A DNA stretch of 64,000 nucleotides from Thermoplasmata archaeon (lineage in GTDB: Archaea; Thermoplasmatota; Thermoplasmata; Thermoplasmatales; Thermoplasmataceae), in NCBI GenBank assembly GCA_021818715.1, contig JAKATN010000004.1, positions 21,460-85,459 of the forward strand, written 5' to 3'. The notes beneath the pieces are model-generated. The model was given only the letters and a program-made list of their open reading frames with translations, searched no databases and had not been told where the DNA came from. A program made the translations under genes and the position numbers. The first letter of the stretch is position 1; each line of letters opens with the position of its first letter. This document shows, piece after piece, positions 1-7,878 of this stretch.

Positions 1-387
1 GACAACTATGGCGGATACTGGACTGCCGGAAACAACACCTTTTTCCAGAGTTACTTCAATATAGCGCATCTCAGGAATGTTGCTACTCAGAATGGATATT
101 ACACCATTAACCCGGAAATAATAGTGAACTCGTCCCCGGACATTATTCTGCTTGACCAGTACGTGCCATATTCTGCAGTCAATGTGACTCCTTTCAACAC
201 GACCAACGCATACTATTCGAATCACGTTTACGCAATCTTCAACGACAGTTTCTTTGACGAACCTGATTTCAGGGCTGTTTATGCAGTGGCATGGCTGATA
301 GAGGAAACGAGCAACCCGCTCATCCTGAACAATTTCCCGATCTTCCCGATAAATCTCCCCTATCCGCCTTCATACGGATGGAACTGA
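1..387 (+). CDS. ABC transporter periplasmic binding protein, BtuF/FepB type (5' truncated)
   Basis: Only the last 128 residues lie in the window; the reading frame is open from base 1. The visible part has the usual C-terminal lobe pattern of the TroA/BtuF fold: a segment ending in PEIIVNSSPDIILL, matching the family's 'E.i...nPDvil' region, followed by a helix-rich end. It would bind a metal chelate such as a siderophore, haem or a corrinoid outside the membrane and hand it to the permease encoded next. The stop codon (385-387) directly abuts the permease ATG at 388, so the two are translationally coupled. The ligand cannot be read from the sequence, and the signal peptide lies outside the window. 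Confidence 0.8.
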   Translation, partial: DNYGGYWTAGNNTFFQSYFNIAHLRNVATQNGYYTINPEIIVNSSPDIILLDQYVPYSAVNVTPFNTTNAYYSNHVYAIFNDSFFDEPDFRAVYAVAWLIEETSNPLILNNFPIFPINLPYPPSYGWN

Positions 388-1449
388 ATGGATATCCTGA
401 AGTCCACCTTGGGAACTTCCTCACAGCTGATGTCCTCGTTAAAATGGATCACGGCCGTCGGGGCCCTGGTGCTGGTCACCATCTTTTCCCTTTTCCTGGG
501 GCAGGTGAACATCCCATTCCAGGACGTTCTCAGAATTGTGGAAGAGCAGATCTTCCCTTTCAGCAATGCCTATCCCAGATCAGGGGCATACTGGGTAATC
601 GTTGTTGAGCTGCGCGAACCGGAGATACTTGGTGCCATGGTAATTGGATCCACGCTGGCTGTGGGCGGTGCTGTCATACAGAGCGTGTTCAGGAACCCCA
701 TAACAGAGCCGTACATAATAGGAATTTCCAGCGGTGCGGCCCTAGGTGCGGTCGTTGTTCTGGATTTTGGGATCACGATTCTTGGAATCTATTCGCTTCA
801 GATCATAGCATTCACGTTTTCAGTGGCCACTGTCATGGTAGTGTACCTTGGGGCATTCAGGAAAGGCAGGGTCCCCCTTACATACCTGCTTCTCACTGGT
901 ATCGCTGTTTCCCTGTTCATATCCTCATTTGTCGCATACCTGATATTTACGAACCTGAAGCTGCAGAATATGGTCTGGATGTGGCTTATGGGATCGCTTG
1001 CACAGATCACCTGGACAGAGCTGGTGATAGCCTTCGCAATAAACTGGCTCACGATCTTCATTGTAGCCCTTTACTGGAAGGAACTAGATTCCCTGCAGCT
1101 CGGCGAGGAGTACGCCTCATCTGTGGGAATAAACGTGGAAAGGACCAAGCTCATGCTTATCCTGCTTGTCACGCTTTCCACGTCAATCTGCGTTTCCATA
1201 TCAGGCCTTATAGGGTTTGTTGGCCTCGTCATACCGCACGTTTCAAGGATCATTTACGGCGGTTCAAACAGGGTGACAATACCGGCTGCCATGGTTATAG
1301 GGGGGATATTTCTCATCCTCTGTGAGGATATAGCCAACATTGCCATTACCCAGGAAGTACTGCCAATCGGGATAGTGACCGGAGTTATAGGGGCTCCATT
1401 CTTCCTCTATCTGCTGTCCAGAATGGCGGGGGGAGGATATGCAACTTGA
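388..1449 (+). CDS. FecCD/BtuC-family ABC transporter permease
   Basis: This 353-residue, highly hydrophobic protein has about ten predicted membrane segments and the FecCD family landmarks. These are a 'LREPEILGAMVIGSTLAVGGAVIQSVFRNPITEP' type region (R-x-P-R followed by the G-x-x-x-Q...RNPLA-P block) near residues 72-105, and the C-terminal 'GLIGFVGLVIPHVSR' coupling loop near residue 275. The family length is about 330-350. It forms the membrane channel for chelated iron, haem or cobalamin. Its end overlaps the start of the ATPase gene by 11 bases, giving a compact F-C-D operon. The substrate is unknown. Confidence 0.9.
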   Translation: MDILKSTLGTSSQLMSSLKWITAVGALVLVTIFSLFLGQVNIPFQDVLRIVEEQIFPFSNAYPRSGAYWVIVVELREPEILGAMVIGSTLAVGGAVIQSVFRNPITEPYIIGISSGAALGAVVVLDFGITILGIYSLQIIAFTFSVATVMVVYLGAFRKGRVPLTYLLLTGIAVSLFISSFVAYLIFTNLKLQNMVWMWLMGSLAQITWTELVIAFAINWLTIFIVALYWKELDSLQLGEEYASSVGINVERTKLMLILLVTLSTSICVSISGLIGFVGLVIPHVSRIIYGGSNRVTIPAAMVIGGIFLILCEDIANIAITQEVLPIGIVTGVIGAPFFLYLLSRMAGGGYAT

Positions 1450-2176
1450 AGCCTCGGGCCTTAGGCTGAACAGGGGTAGGTTTTCCCTCTGTGTGGACAA
1501 CTTTTCAGTGAAGGGGGGAGAAATTGTGGGAATCGGCGGACCCAACGGTTCCGGGAAATCCACCTTCCTCAGATTGCTCTGCGGCATAAGCGCCCCAGAA
1601 TCCGGGGTGGTCAGGTTGGATGGAAAAGACATGCGCAGATTCCCGAGAATTGAGATCGCCAGGCATATCTCGCTTATGGGGCAGGAGATTCCCATGCCCT
1701 TTGCCCTCTCGGTTAACGATATACTCAGGACATCCGCCTATTCCAATCCGCAAAATGAAGATCGTGTGGAAGAAATTCTTGATATTTGCAGCATATCTGC
1801 CTTGAGGTACCGTGACTATAACACGCTAAGCGGAGGGGAGAAGAGGATGGTGCTCTTCGCCGCATCGATTTTGCAGGATGCAGTCATTCTTCTTATGGAT
1901 GAGCCTGGCACCTACCTTGATCCGGACAGGGAGAGGATTATCTTTTCCGTAATAGAAGAACTCAGGGATAAGGGGAAATCCATAGTCCTCGTGCTGCACG
2001 ACATCAGTGCGCTGCACAGGTATTCGGACAAGGTCTGTCTGATGAGAGAAGGTAAGACTGTGGGTTTCGGGCCAAAGAATGAGATCATGACGGAGGAAAA
2101 CCTGAAAACAGCCTTCGGACTGCCTTTCAGGACCTATGATTCACCAGAGGGCAGAAGATTCACCTACACTTTCTGA
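1439..2176 (+). CDS. ABC transporter ATPase, BtuD/FepC type
   Basis: This 245-residue nucleotide-binding subunit belongs to the preceding permease. Visible motifs are Walker A GPNGSGKS at residues 34-41, the signature LSGGEKR, Walker B ILLMDEP followed by a D-loop, and the switch histidine in VLHDIS. It powers uptake of the chelate bound by the upstream binding protein. The start overlaps the permease gene by 11 bases. Its 3' end overlaps by 13 bases a small membrane-protein gene on the opposite strand, so the two units are convergent without a spacer. Confidence 0.92.
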   Translation: MQLEASGLRLNRGRFSLCVDNFSVKGGEIVGIGGPNGSGKSTFLRLLCGISAPESGVVRLDGKDMRRFPRIEIARHISLMGQEIPMPFALSVNDILRTSAYSNPQNEDRVEEILDICSISALRYRDYNTLSGGEKRMVLFAASILQDAVILLMDEPGTYLDPDRERIIFSVIEELRDKGKSIVLVLHDISALHRYSDKVCLMREGKTVGFGPKNEIMTEENLKTAFGLPFRTYDSPEGRRFTYTF

Positions 2177-2376
2177 GGCTTGAAGAAGGTGTTGTAGAGG
2201 TAGACTATCGCAATGAGAATCGCGCCGATGATGATCATGATCAGACTGCCATAAAAGGAGGTCTGGTTAGTGATAGCAATAGTTCCGGCGAGAATATATA
2301 TGCCTATCACAAGCAAAAGTAATCCCAGCACCGCCAGCAGAATATTGGTCTGCTTTGCACTCAACCCGGCTGCCAT
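2164..2376 (-). CDS. Small two-helix membrane protein, unknown function
   Basis: This 70-residue protein has two clear hydrophobic helices, at about residues 11-31 and 43-62, separated by a short polar loop with an NQTS sequon, and it ends in a basic tail. I do not recognise a family. Support for a real gene is the strongly membrane-like composition, an ATG start, and a TATA-like box (2403-2410) about 30 nt before the start. It converges on, and slightly overlaps, the ABC ATPase gene. Nothing ties it functionally to that transporter. Confidence 0.6.
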   Translation of the reverse strand: MAAGLSAKQTNILLAVLGLLLLVIGIYILAGTIAITNQTSFYGSLIMIIIGAILIAIVYLYNTFFKPQKV

Positions 2377-2402
2377 ATTATCTTGGTTACGAGATGCAAC
2401 AG

Positions 2403-2411
2403 GTATATAAA
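2403..2411 (-). promoter_or_regulatory. TATA box of the small membrane-protein gene
   Basis: TTATATAC on the minus strand, centred about 31 nt before the ATG at 2376, predicts a leader of only a few nucleotides. Nearby AT-rich sequence (2412-2434) could serve as an alternative. Confidence 0.4.
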
Positions 2412-2534
2412 TTATATTGCGGATTTTAAAATGAGTTCGAAATATGCTTCATGTGGGATTTAATGGTTTAATCGGACCAGTCAGGCGTGGAACAAAGTGA
2501 AAATAGGATTTGAGATATCATGGGATGAAAGCAC

Positions 2535-3029
2535 TTGATCAGAATATCCTATGTTGACGAGCGGATGGATGATCCGCGGAAGTCGACAATGAGGAAGCTT
2601 TCCAGGTTCGGGATGGCATACAGGATAGATGCAAGAATGATACGTGGAAAGGTTCTCTTATGGCCATTTTCAGATAAATACCTGACCGCCAGGGACAAAA
2701 CTATTGCCGAAAAGTATGGTCTGTGCGTTATCGAGACCTCATGGAAACGAATCGAGGACAGGTATTCCCAAAAATCCGGGAACCAGAGAAAATTGCCGCT
2801 AATTCTCCCCGTCAATCCCGTAAACTTTGGCAAGCCGGGGATGCTATCTTCGGTAGAGGCGATCGCGTCTTCTCTCTATATCATGGGTGAAAATTCTCTT
2901 GCAGATTCCCTCCTTTCAAAGTTCCCATGGGCACACACTTTTCACGAGACGAACATGGAATTGCTGAATGCGTATTCCTCCTGCGGCAGCAACGAGGAGG
3001 TTATCTCGGTTCAGGCCGAATTCTTCTGA
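2535..3029 (+). CDS. tsr3: Tsr3-like 16S/18S rRNA aminocarboxypropyltransferase
   Basis: This 164-residue protein has the Tsr3 layout: a short N-terminal RLI-like part with 'D...DDPRKSTMRKL', then the DUF367 domain with the segments 'LWPFSDKYLTARD', 'YGLCVIETSWKRIE' and 'LPLILPVNPVNFGKP...SSVEAIASSLYIMG'. Tsr3 transfers the 3-amino-3-carboxypropyl group of S-adenosylmethionine to a hypermodified base of small-subunit rRNA. The start is TTG at 2535; an in-frame stop at 2526 rules out anything further upstream, and ATG 2565 would cut the conserved N-terminus. The 3' end overlaps the converging minus-strand gene by 19 bases. Confidence 0.88.
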   Translation: MIRISYVDERMDDPRKSTMRKLSRFGMAYRIDARMIRGKVLLWPFSDKYLTARDKTIAEKYGLCVIETSWKRIEDRYSQKSGNQRKLPLILPVNPVNFGKPGMLSSVEAIASSLYIMGENSLADSLLSKFPWAHTFHETNMELLNAYSSCGSNEEVISVQAEFF

Positions 3030-4423
3030 ACGTTGACCCACTGGTCCCCCCTGAGTTCATATTTTCCCTTCGCGTATTCATTGACTATTGCAATGATCTT
3101 TTCCCTGACGGGTGGATCGATGCGCTCAAAAGGAACCTTTTCACCGGGAATTATGTGTACACCCTCAATGTGCCTGGCGCTTCCAAGAGGCCTGTCCTGC
3201 AGCACTGAGATCAGGTAGGCGACCTCGTCCCTGTCAAGCCTTATCCTGTCGGAAAGCAGTGATTTCGCGGCATTTTCTACAGCCTCATGGGTATAATTGA
3301 TTTCTTCAGGATTTCCGCCTGCTGCAAGGATAAGTGAAATTACGCCGATACACTTTGAGCATCTGCCGCATGGGATCACCTTTCCGTTTACAATCCTTGA
3401 GCTGTGGCACGACCTCTGCAGCCTGAAGAGGTCGGGATATCTCCTGACCAGTATTTCCTCGACCTTTGATGCGCTGATCGGGTATACCCCGGACCTCAGC
3501 CTGATGCCTATGCCCTTCTGCCCAAGGTACGCGTTGAACTCCCTCTCGAAGTCGGCAGTCTGGTCGTATATGCCGTAATAGTGCCTGATCCCCCTGTAAG
3601 GTACCATTTCCCGGGTATCGTCAAACTCATTCCCCATGTAAACTGCCCCGATTTTCCTCTCGATCATCAGGGGAAGCAGGGCCATCAGGTATACCGGGAA
3701 TATGAAGAGCTGGACCGGGTATGTATCAGCTACCCCAGCCACCGCTGCCTGGTCAAGCACCTTCATCCTGCGGAGAACCCACCTGTAGAACCTGTCGGTG
3801 TTTGTCCACACCTTGAACGCGTGGCCGTTTCCATCCAGGTGCCTGTAGCTCGGTAGGGCAGGGAACCAGTGCGATCCTGATTCGTTGTAGAAGAAAGCGT
3901 CCGGGTCCTCTCCTGCTTCCGTGAGCATGCCGAGGGTGGTCAGGCTCTCCTTGCCGCCGGAAAGCAGCACACCGGTCCTTTTCCCTGAATATTTCCTTGG
4001 GAAACGTGCTTCCCCCTCGGCTTCAAGGATGTTGCTTCCAATGGCGTTCTGCAGGGTGATCTCGCCTTCCTCCGGCAGGAATTCCCTCCTGTAGAATTCA
4101 TACCGCCTCCTGCAGATCTTGTTTACGAACACCTCCGTATTGTTGATCGCGAGCATCTTCGTGAGAAACTGCAGGTCTGCCTTCTCCATTGGGAATTCTC
4201 CCCTGATACGCCTTGTGAAAAGGCCGAAATTGACCATGGGAAAGAGCGAGATTAGACCGGCAATGTTCCTGTCCATCTCTGGAACGTCATGACTGTAGGA
4301 AAATATGATCCTGAACTTTTCCCCGTCAAGATCCACGGTGGAAACAATCCTTTTCCCGGTCACTTCCTCAGGGTGAATACTTGCTGTGTCGAAGCAGGCA
4401 ATTCGCGAAAGGTAATCAGACAT
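3011..4423 (-). CDS. MurL-like ATP-pyrophosphatase (PP-loop) protein with zinc-type cysteine cluster
   Basis: This 470-residue protein has a PP-loop SGGKES at residues 155-160, which is the ATP-pyrophosphatase nucleotide site. It has a conserved-looking 'YMGNE' at 262-266, 'YDQTADFEREF' at 286-296, 'SGVYPIS' at 311-317, and a metal-type cysteine set C339, C352, C355, C358 (CGRCSKC). The order of these elements is what I associate with MurL, the bacterial enzyme that inverts the terminal L-Glu of UDP-MurNAc-L-Ala-L-Glu using ATP; other PP-loop enzymes such as QueC share only single motifs. The start overlaps the DUF1611 gene by 8 bases, so it is the last gene of a three-gene unit. A cell-wall role is unlikely here, and the substrate is unknown. 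PP-loop assignment is firm; the MurL relation is a judgement by eye. Confidence 0.65.
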   Translation of the reverse strand: MSDYLSRIACFDTASIHPEEVTGKRIVSTVDLDGEKFRIIFSYSHDVPEMDRNIAGLISLFPMVNFGLFTRRIRGEFPMEKADLQFLTKMLAINNTEVFVNKICRRRYEFYRREFLPEEGEITLQNAIGSNILEAEGEARFPRKYSGKRTGVLLSGGKESLTTLGMLTEAGEDPDAFFYNESGSHWFPALPSYRHLDGNGHAFKVWTNTDRFYRWVLRRMKVLDQAAVAGVADTYPVQLFIFPVYLMALLPLMIERKIGAVYMGNEFDDTREMVPYRGIRHYYGIYDQTADFEREFNAYLGQKGIGIRLRSGVYPISASKVEEILVRRYPDLFRLQRSCHSSRIVNGKVIPCGRCSKCIGVISLILAAGGNPEEINYTHEAVENAAKSLLSDRIRLDRDEVAYLISVLQDRPLGSARHIEGVHIIPGEKVPFERIDPPVREKIIAIVNEYAKGKYELRGDQWVNVQKNSA

Positions 4424-5462
4424 TGATTTCAGGCGAGATTGTCTCTATATATTTTGTTATCTCTCTCAGATCGGAAAGGGGATCGAACACAGGTATCCCA
4501 ATCCTCTTTGCCATGGCCGTTATCTCCTGTTCCTTCCTCTCCTGCGGAATGTTTTCAAGATTCAGTGACACTGCAATAACCGGTTTTCCGGAGACAAGCT
4601 GAAGGATCTTGATGTACTTTTCAATGCTCTCAATCTTGAAGTCAGGAAAACCGTCATAGTATAACCTGGATGGTGAATGCTGCAGGATAATGGCATCCGG
4701 CCTGCAGGCAGCTATTATCTCGAAGCTGCCGGGATACGCCGGATGAAGGATCGATCCCTGGCCTTCAAGGAAAATGAAGTCCGGGTGTAGGTCTTTCCAA
4801 GCCCTGTAAACCGTATCTTCCAGATTTCCTGAGATGAAATCATTGATCATGGCATCTATCACAACAGTATAGGGGAAACCCTGCATCCAGGCAGTCTGTC
4901 CGGTTCCGATCATAACACTTGTCCTGTTGTTCTCCTGCATTGATCTGTTCAGGTACACTGCAGTTGTACGTTTTCCTACGGCGCTGTCAGTGCCCAGCAC
5001 TGCAATCTTGAATGACCTGACTTCCCTGATCTTCCCGGTGTAAGGGATCTTCATGTCCCTGAACATTTTCCTGACATCGGTTATGGTGCAGCCGTACTTC
5101 TTCGCCAGCGCTGAAAATTCCGAATCGTCTGAGAGAAATTCATGAAGCCCGCATACGACGTTCAGGCCACGTTCGAGCCCTTCCCTGATTGCCGGCCTGT
5201 ATTCCTTGGGCAGAAAACCGCCGTCGCTGGCAATTCCAACCACCAGGGTAGAGGGGTGATAGACCATCGCGTCCTGCAGAGAAGCTACTATTGGTATCCC
5301 TTTCCGCCTGCCTTCAAGCACTTCGCCCGCATCCATTCCGGCTTTGGTAGAATCTATCACTGCCACGGGCCTGAATCTTGTGCCGTATCTGATTAGCCCG
5401 TTCGCGGTCTTCCCGTAAGTTGTGCCGAAAACTCCCTCGCTCAGGATTACTGCGTTGTCCAC
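4416..5462 (-). CDS. DUF1611 family P-loop protein (DgcN-like)
   Basis: This is a DUF1611 protein: an N-terminal Rossmann-like half with 'LSEGVFGTTYGKTANGLIRYG' and 'VAVIDSTKAGMDAGEV', then a P-loop half with the Walker-A-like GTDSAVGKRTT, 'GTGQTAWMQG' and 'FLEGQGSILHP'. A characterised bacterial member, DgcN, is a D-glutamate N-acetyltransferase that works with the dipeptide-epimerase-like DgcA. I chose GTG 5462 (348 aa) because it has a GAGG Shine-Dalgarno 7 nt upstream and begins just before the conserved block; the frame stays open to a GTG at 5495, which would overlap the upstream gene by 49 instead of 16 bases. It overlaps the MurL-like gene by 8 bases. Family is confident; substrate is inferred. 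Confidence 0.82.
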   Translation of the reverse strand: MDNAVILSEGVFGTTYGKTANGLIRYGTRFRPVAVIDSTKAGMDAGEVLEGRRKGIPIVASLQDAMVYHPSTLVVGIASDGGFLPKEYRPAIREGLERGLNVVCGLHEFLSDDSEFSALAKKYGCTITDVRKMFRDMKIPYTGKIREVRSFKIAVLGTDSAVGKRTTAVYLNRSMQENNRTSVMIGTGQTAWMQGFPYTVVIDAMINDFISGNLEDTVYRAWKDLHPDFIFLEGQGSILHPAYPGSFEIIAACRPDAIILQHSPSRLYYDGFPDFKIESIEKYIKILQLVSGKPVIAVSLNLENIPQERKEQEITAMAKRIGIPVFDPLSDLREITKYIETISPEINV

Positions 5463-6415
5463 GGCTTTCCTCTTCCTGTAAGAACAACCACGCACTCTGG
5501 ATAATCCACGAATTTCCGCATCACCCTGACAGCAACGGAAAGTGCAGAGGAAGAGGCGGGCAGTGCCTGCACCTTTTCCAGCCTTTCAATGAAGGATGAG
5601 GTGCGGATCATCTCCTCGTCGGAAACGTATCCGGCGAATCCCCGGCTCTCGTAAATGGCATTGAGCGCCTTCTGTCCGTCGATTGAATGATACGATACCA
5701 GCGGCTCGTTCGCCCTGCTTTCCTTTAGGCGCAGCGGATCAAGGTCAACTATCTTCCTGCTCTTCATCTTCCACGAGTGCACAATCGCGTTCCCGCCGTC
5801 GGTAGAGGAGGCGATCAGTCTTGGAATATGATCGATCTGCCCCATCCTGTAGGCTTTCTTGAATCCGGAATATATGCCGGTCATCGTGGTTCCATTGCCC
5901 ACGGGGACGGCTACGAAGTTGGGTGCATGCCCCAGCTGGGAAATGATTTCAAACGCTATGTTCTCGTACCCAAGGAAGTCGATGAATGAGTTCTGCGAAC
6001 CTGGGTTGCAGTCGTACCAGCAGTTATCGTTGCCAAGGTCCCGCATCATGTCTACAAGATTTTCATACTTCCCGTCCTCACGCAGGAGAGTTCCGCCATA
6101 CTGTTCAATCTCCGCGTTTCTCTCCCCCGAATATCCACTCGGTACCGCCACTACGCTCCCAAGCCCTTGCACCCTGGCATAATACGAGACTGAAGCTCCA
6201 TAGTTGCCGCAGGAAGCCAGCGACAGGGTGTCATATCCCAGCGCTTTAGCCCTTCTTGCATGCAACCTTGAGATCCTGTCTTTCTGAGTCCCGGTTATGC
6301 TCGCCCCTTCAAACTTGATGTACAATTTCTTGAGTTTGAGGGATTTTTCAATATTGCTGGCCCTAAAAAAAGGAGTCGTATCCGGAGGTTCTTCCTCCTC
6401 ACTCACTATCTCCAT
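5447..6415 (-). CDS. Fold-type II PLP-dependent enzyme, threonine synthase/cysteine synthase-like
   Basis: This 322-residue protein has the fold-type II PLP pattern: the probable PLP lysine in TGTQKDR (about residues 42-48), the substrate-loop motif SCGNYGAS, the phosphate-binding VGNGTT, and a C-terminal 'VVVLTGRG'. It is shorter than true threonine synthase and lacks that enzyme's N-terminal domain. Diaminopropionate ammonia-lyase, cysteine synthase or D-serine/threonine dehydratase-like chemistry are all possible. It is the first gene of the minus-strand cluster, followed by the DUF1611 and MurL-like genes. An inverted repeat lies between its TATA box and start codon, suggesting repressor control. 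The reaction cannot be decided from sequence. Confidence 0.78.
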   Translation of the reverse strand: MEIVSEEEEPPDTTPFFRASNIEKSLKLKKLYIKFEGASITGTQKDRISRLHARRAKALGYDTLSLASCGNYGASVSYYARVQGLGSVVAVPSGYSGERNAEIEQYGGTLLREDGKYENLVDMMRDLGNDNCWYDCNPGSQNSFIDFLGYENIAFEIISQLGHAPNFVAVPVGNGTTMTGIYSGFKKAYRMGQIDHIPRLIASSTDGGNAIVHSWKMKSRKIVDLDPLRLKESRANEPLVSYHSIDGQKALNAIYESRGFAGYVSDEEMIRTSSFIERLEKVQALPASSSALSVAVRVMRKFVDYPECVVVLTGRGKPWTTQ

Positions 6416-6435
6416 TACCTTTTGTTCCCCTCAGG

Positions 6436-6463
6436 AGAAACCTGTTAAAAATGTCAGGTTTCT
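6436..6463 (-). promoter_or_regulatory. Perfect 9-bp inverted repeat, likely operator of the PLP/DUF1611/MurL-like cluster
   Basis: AGAAACCTG (6436-6444) and CAGGTTTCT (6455-6463) are perfect inverted arms separated by 10 A/T-rich bases. The element sits directly downstream of the TATA box and covers the expected transcription start, a classical repressor position in archaea. It could also fold as a hairpin in the leader. Confidence 0.55.
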
Positions 6464-6464
6464 A

Positions 6465-6475
6465 TTATATATAAA
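6465..6475 (-). promoter_or_regulatory. TATA box for the cluster starting at 6415
   Basis: TTTATATATAA on the minus strand lies about 50-60 nt before the ATG at 6415. It predicts a start of transcription near 6440-6446, inside the inverted repeat, and a leader of about 25-30 nt. Confidence 0.6.
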
Positions 6476-6580
6476 TGTTGTGTCTAATATCTTACTACAA
6501 ATGTAAAGGGGACCCTGAATTATCCGGCATCCGACAAAATTTTAACATAAACATAATTATAATATTATTTATTGTTATGA

Positions 6581-7372
6581 TTAAATTTCAATCAGCTCCA
6601 GGCCCATATCGGCTGCAACTGCCCTGGCAGTGTTTCTCATCTCAGAGTTGCATCCCTTGAAGTCCATGATGAGCCCTCTGCAGTTTGGAGTCATTTCCAC
6701 CGCCTGCCTGATTGTCTGATCATTTACGTGATCCCTCTGGTACTTCGGGACTATGTGGCCGATGTTCGCTTTCTCAGACATTACATATTGCGTGAATTTT
6801 GGCGCATAATGGCCTCCGCCGATGCCTACGAAGTTCGGGTATGTGTTTCCCTTTGCTTCGACCAGCGAGGACAGGACGCAGTCGAGGATGGCCTCATTAT
6901 TCCACTCCTCCTCGGTTGTCCCTATCTCAAGATAGAATGCCGGTGTCTGGGTGAATGGTCCATGGTGGGTGGCTTCAAACGTCACCTCCATCTCCTTTAC
7001 CGTATTCCTGGCCTTGAGATTCCTTAATGTATCGGTCATCCTGTCCGGGAATGCACGTGAAAGCCTGCCTTCAAGGCCTCCAAGTAACGCTTCAGAGAAA
7101 TTTCCGACGGGATGCACTGTCATGGACCTGATTTTTGCGCTGGAGCTGTGTTTTGAAAGGAAGACTATTCCTTCCGGTGGCCCCGAAGTCTTCGCACTGC
7201 GGATGATCTCCTCTGTGTCTGAATACAGGTGTGAAGCGTCGATTATCTTGAGCGTCAGGTTGGCCTTCCTGAATGTTGAGATGTCGATTCTGTCCAGCCC
7301 GTAATTCTCAACAAGATATTCCCCCATTCTCCTGCTTGCAGGATCTGAAACGGATGAAACTGCTATGATCAT
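6581..7372 (-). CDS. dtdA: Archaeal D-aminoacyl-tRNA deacylase (DTD2/GEK1 family)
   Basis: This 263-residue protein matches the archaeal/plant DTD2 family throughout: the N-terminal 'IIAVSSVSDPASRRMGEYL', the diagnostic central 'EATHHGPFTQTPAFYLEIGTTEEEWNN', 'VGIGGGHYAPKFT' and a late 'LIMDFKGC'. It hydrolyses D-amino acids wrongly attached to tRNA, and related enzymes also clear aldehyde-modified aminoacyl-tRNA. It is transcribed toward the three-gene PLP/DUF1611/MurL-like cluster, 165 bp away. That cluster has its own promoter, so co-transcription is uncertain, but the placement is suggestive. The upstream 143-residue gene ends 5 bp before its start region, which makes an operon of those two likely. 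Confidence 0.92.
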   Translation of the reverse strand: MIIAVSSVSDPASRRMGEYLVENYGLDRIDISTFRKANLTLKIIDASHLYSDTEEIIRSAKTSGPPEGIVFLSKHSSSAKIRSMTVHPVGNFSEALLGGLEGRLSRAFPDRMTDTLRNLKARNTVKEMEVTFEATHHGPFTQTPAFYLEIGTTEEEWNNEAILDCVLSSLVEAKGNTYPNFVGIGGGHYAPKFTQYVMSEKANIGHIVPKYQRDHVNDQTIRQAVEMTPNCRGLIMDFKGCNSEMRNTARAVAADMGLELIEI

Positions 7373-7377
7373 CAGTA

Positions 7378-7809
7378 TTATTTCTGTATGATTTCGTCGT
7401 AGATTATCTCTGCTTTCATGCTCGCCTTCTGCAGAACCTCAACCACGGACTCCTCTGCCGATCCAATTTGGAATCCGGCTTTTCTTGAGATTTTTTCTGC
7501 ACCTTCGTAAAGCTTCCTCTGCTCACCTGTCATGAAACGGAGAATACTTGAGAGACTTCCTGAATCCGTTGATTCCTGTGGCGAAAGATGATCTGTGGCG
7601 TGTATGTCCGTATGCAGGTCGATCGGTACAGCAACGCTCTCCTTCTTTCTCAGGGCTGTCAGGCAGCTTCTGTTTATGCCGATGAAAAACTCCAGGAACT
7701 CCCTGGCGTTCCCCATGCTGGTTCGCCTGTACAGCGAATTGTATTCGCTTATGCTTTTGGCGAGCATTTCCGCAATCCGTTCTCGCGGATCGATCCGGTT
7801 CCCTGACAT
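7378..7809 (-). CDS. Unknown protein, probably co-transcribed with dtdA
   Basis: This is a 143-residue soluble protein, largely helical by composition, with two charged helical stretches separated by a serine/threonine-rich linker near residues 72-86. I recognise no motif or family. It begins with ATG and ends 5 bases before dtdA on the same strand, which supports co-expression. It is divergent from valS, with a 69-bp shared upstream region. A role in tRNA quality control would only be guilt by association. Confidence 0.6.
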   Translation of the reverse strand: MSGNRIDPRERIAEMLAKSISEYNSLYRRTSMGNAREFLEFFIGINRSCLTALRKKESVAVPIDLHTDIHATDHLSPQESTDSGSLSSILRFMTGEQRKLYEGAEKISRKAGFQIGSAEESVVEVLQKASMKAEIIYDEIIQK

Positions 7810-7878
7810 CTACCCACCATTCCTGACCGGGGTTTAAAAGTGACTGTTTTTTAGCAGACCCGACAGAATTCTAATTAT

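Noticed and set aside
3011..6415. Reading the MurL-like gene as evidence of peptidoglycan
   Set aside because: No other murein gene (MurA-G, MraY, transpeptidase) is present in the window, and the organism looks like a wall-less archaeon, so only the enzyme chemistry is considered, not a wall.
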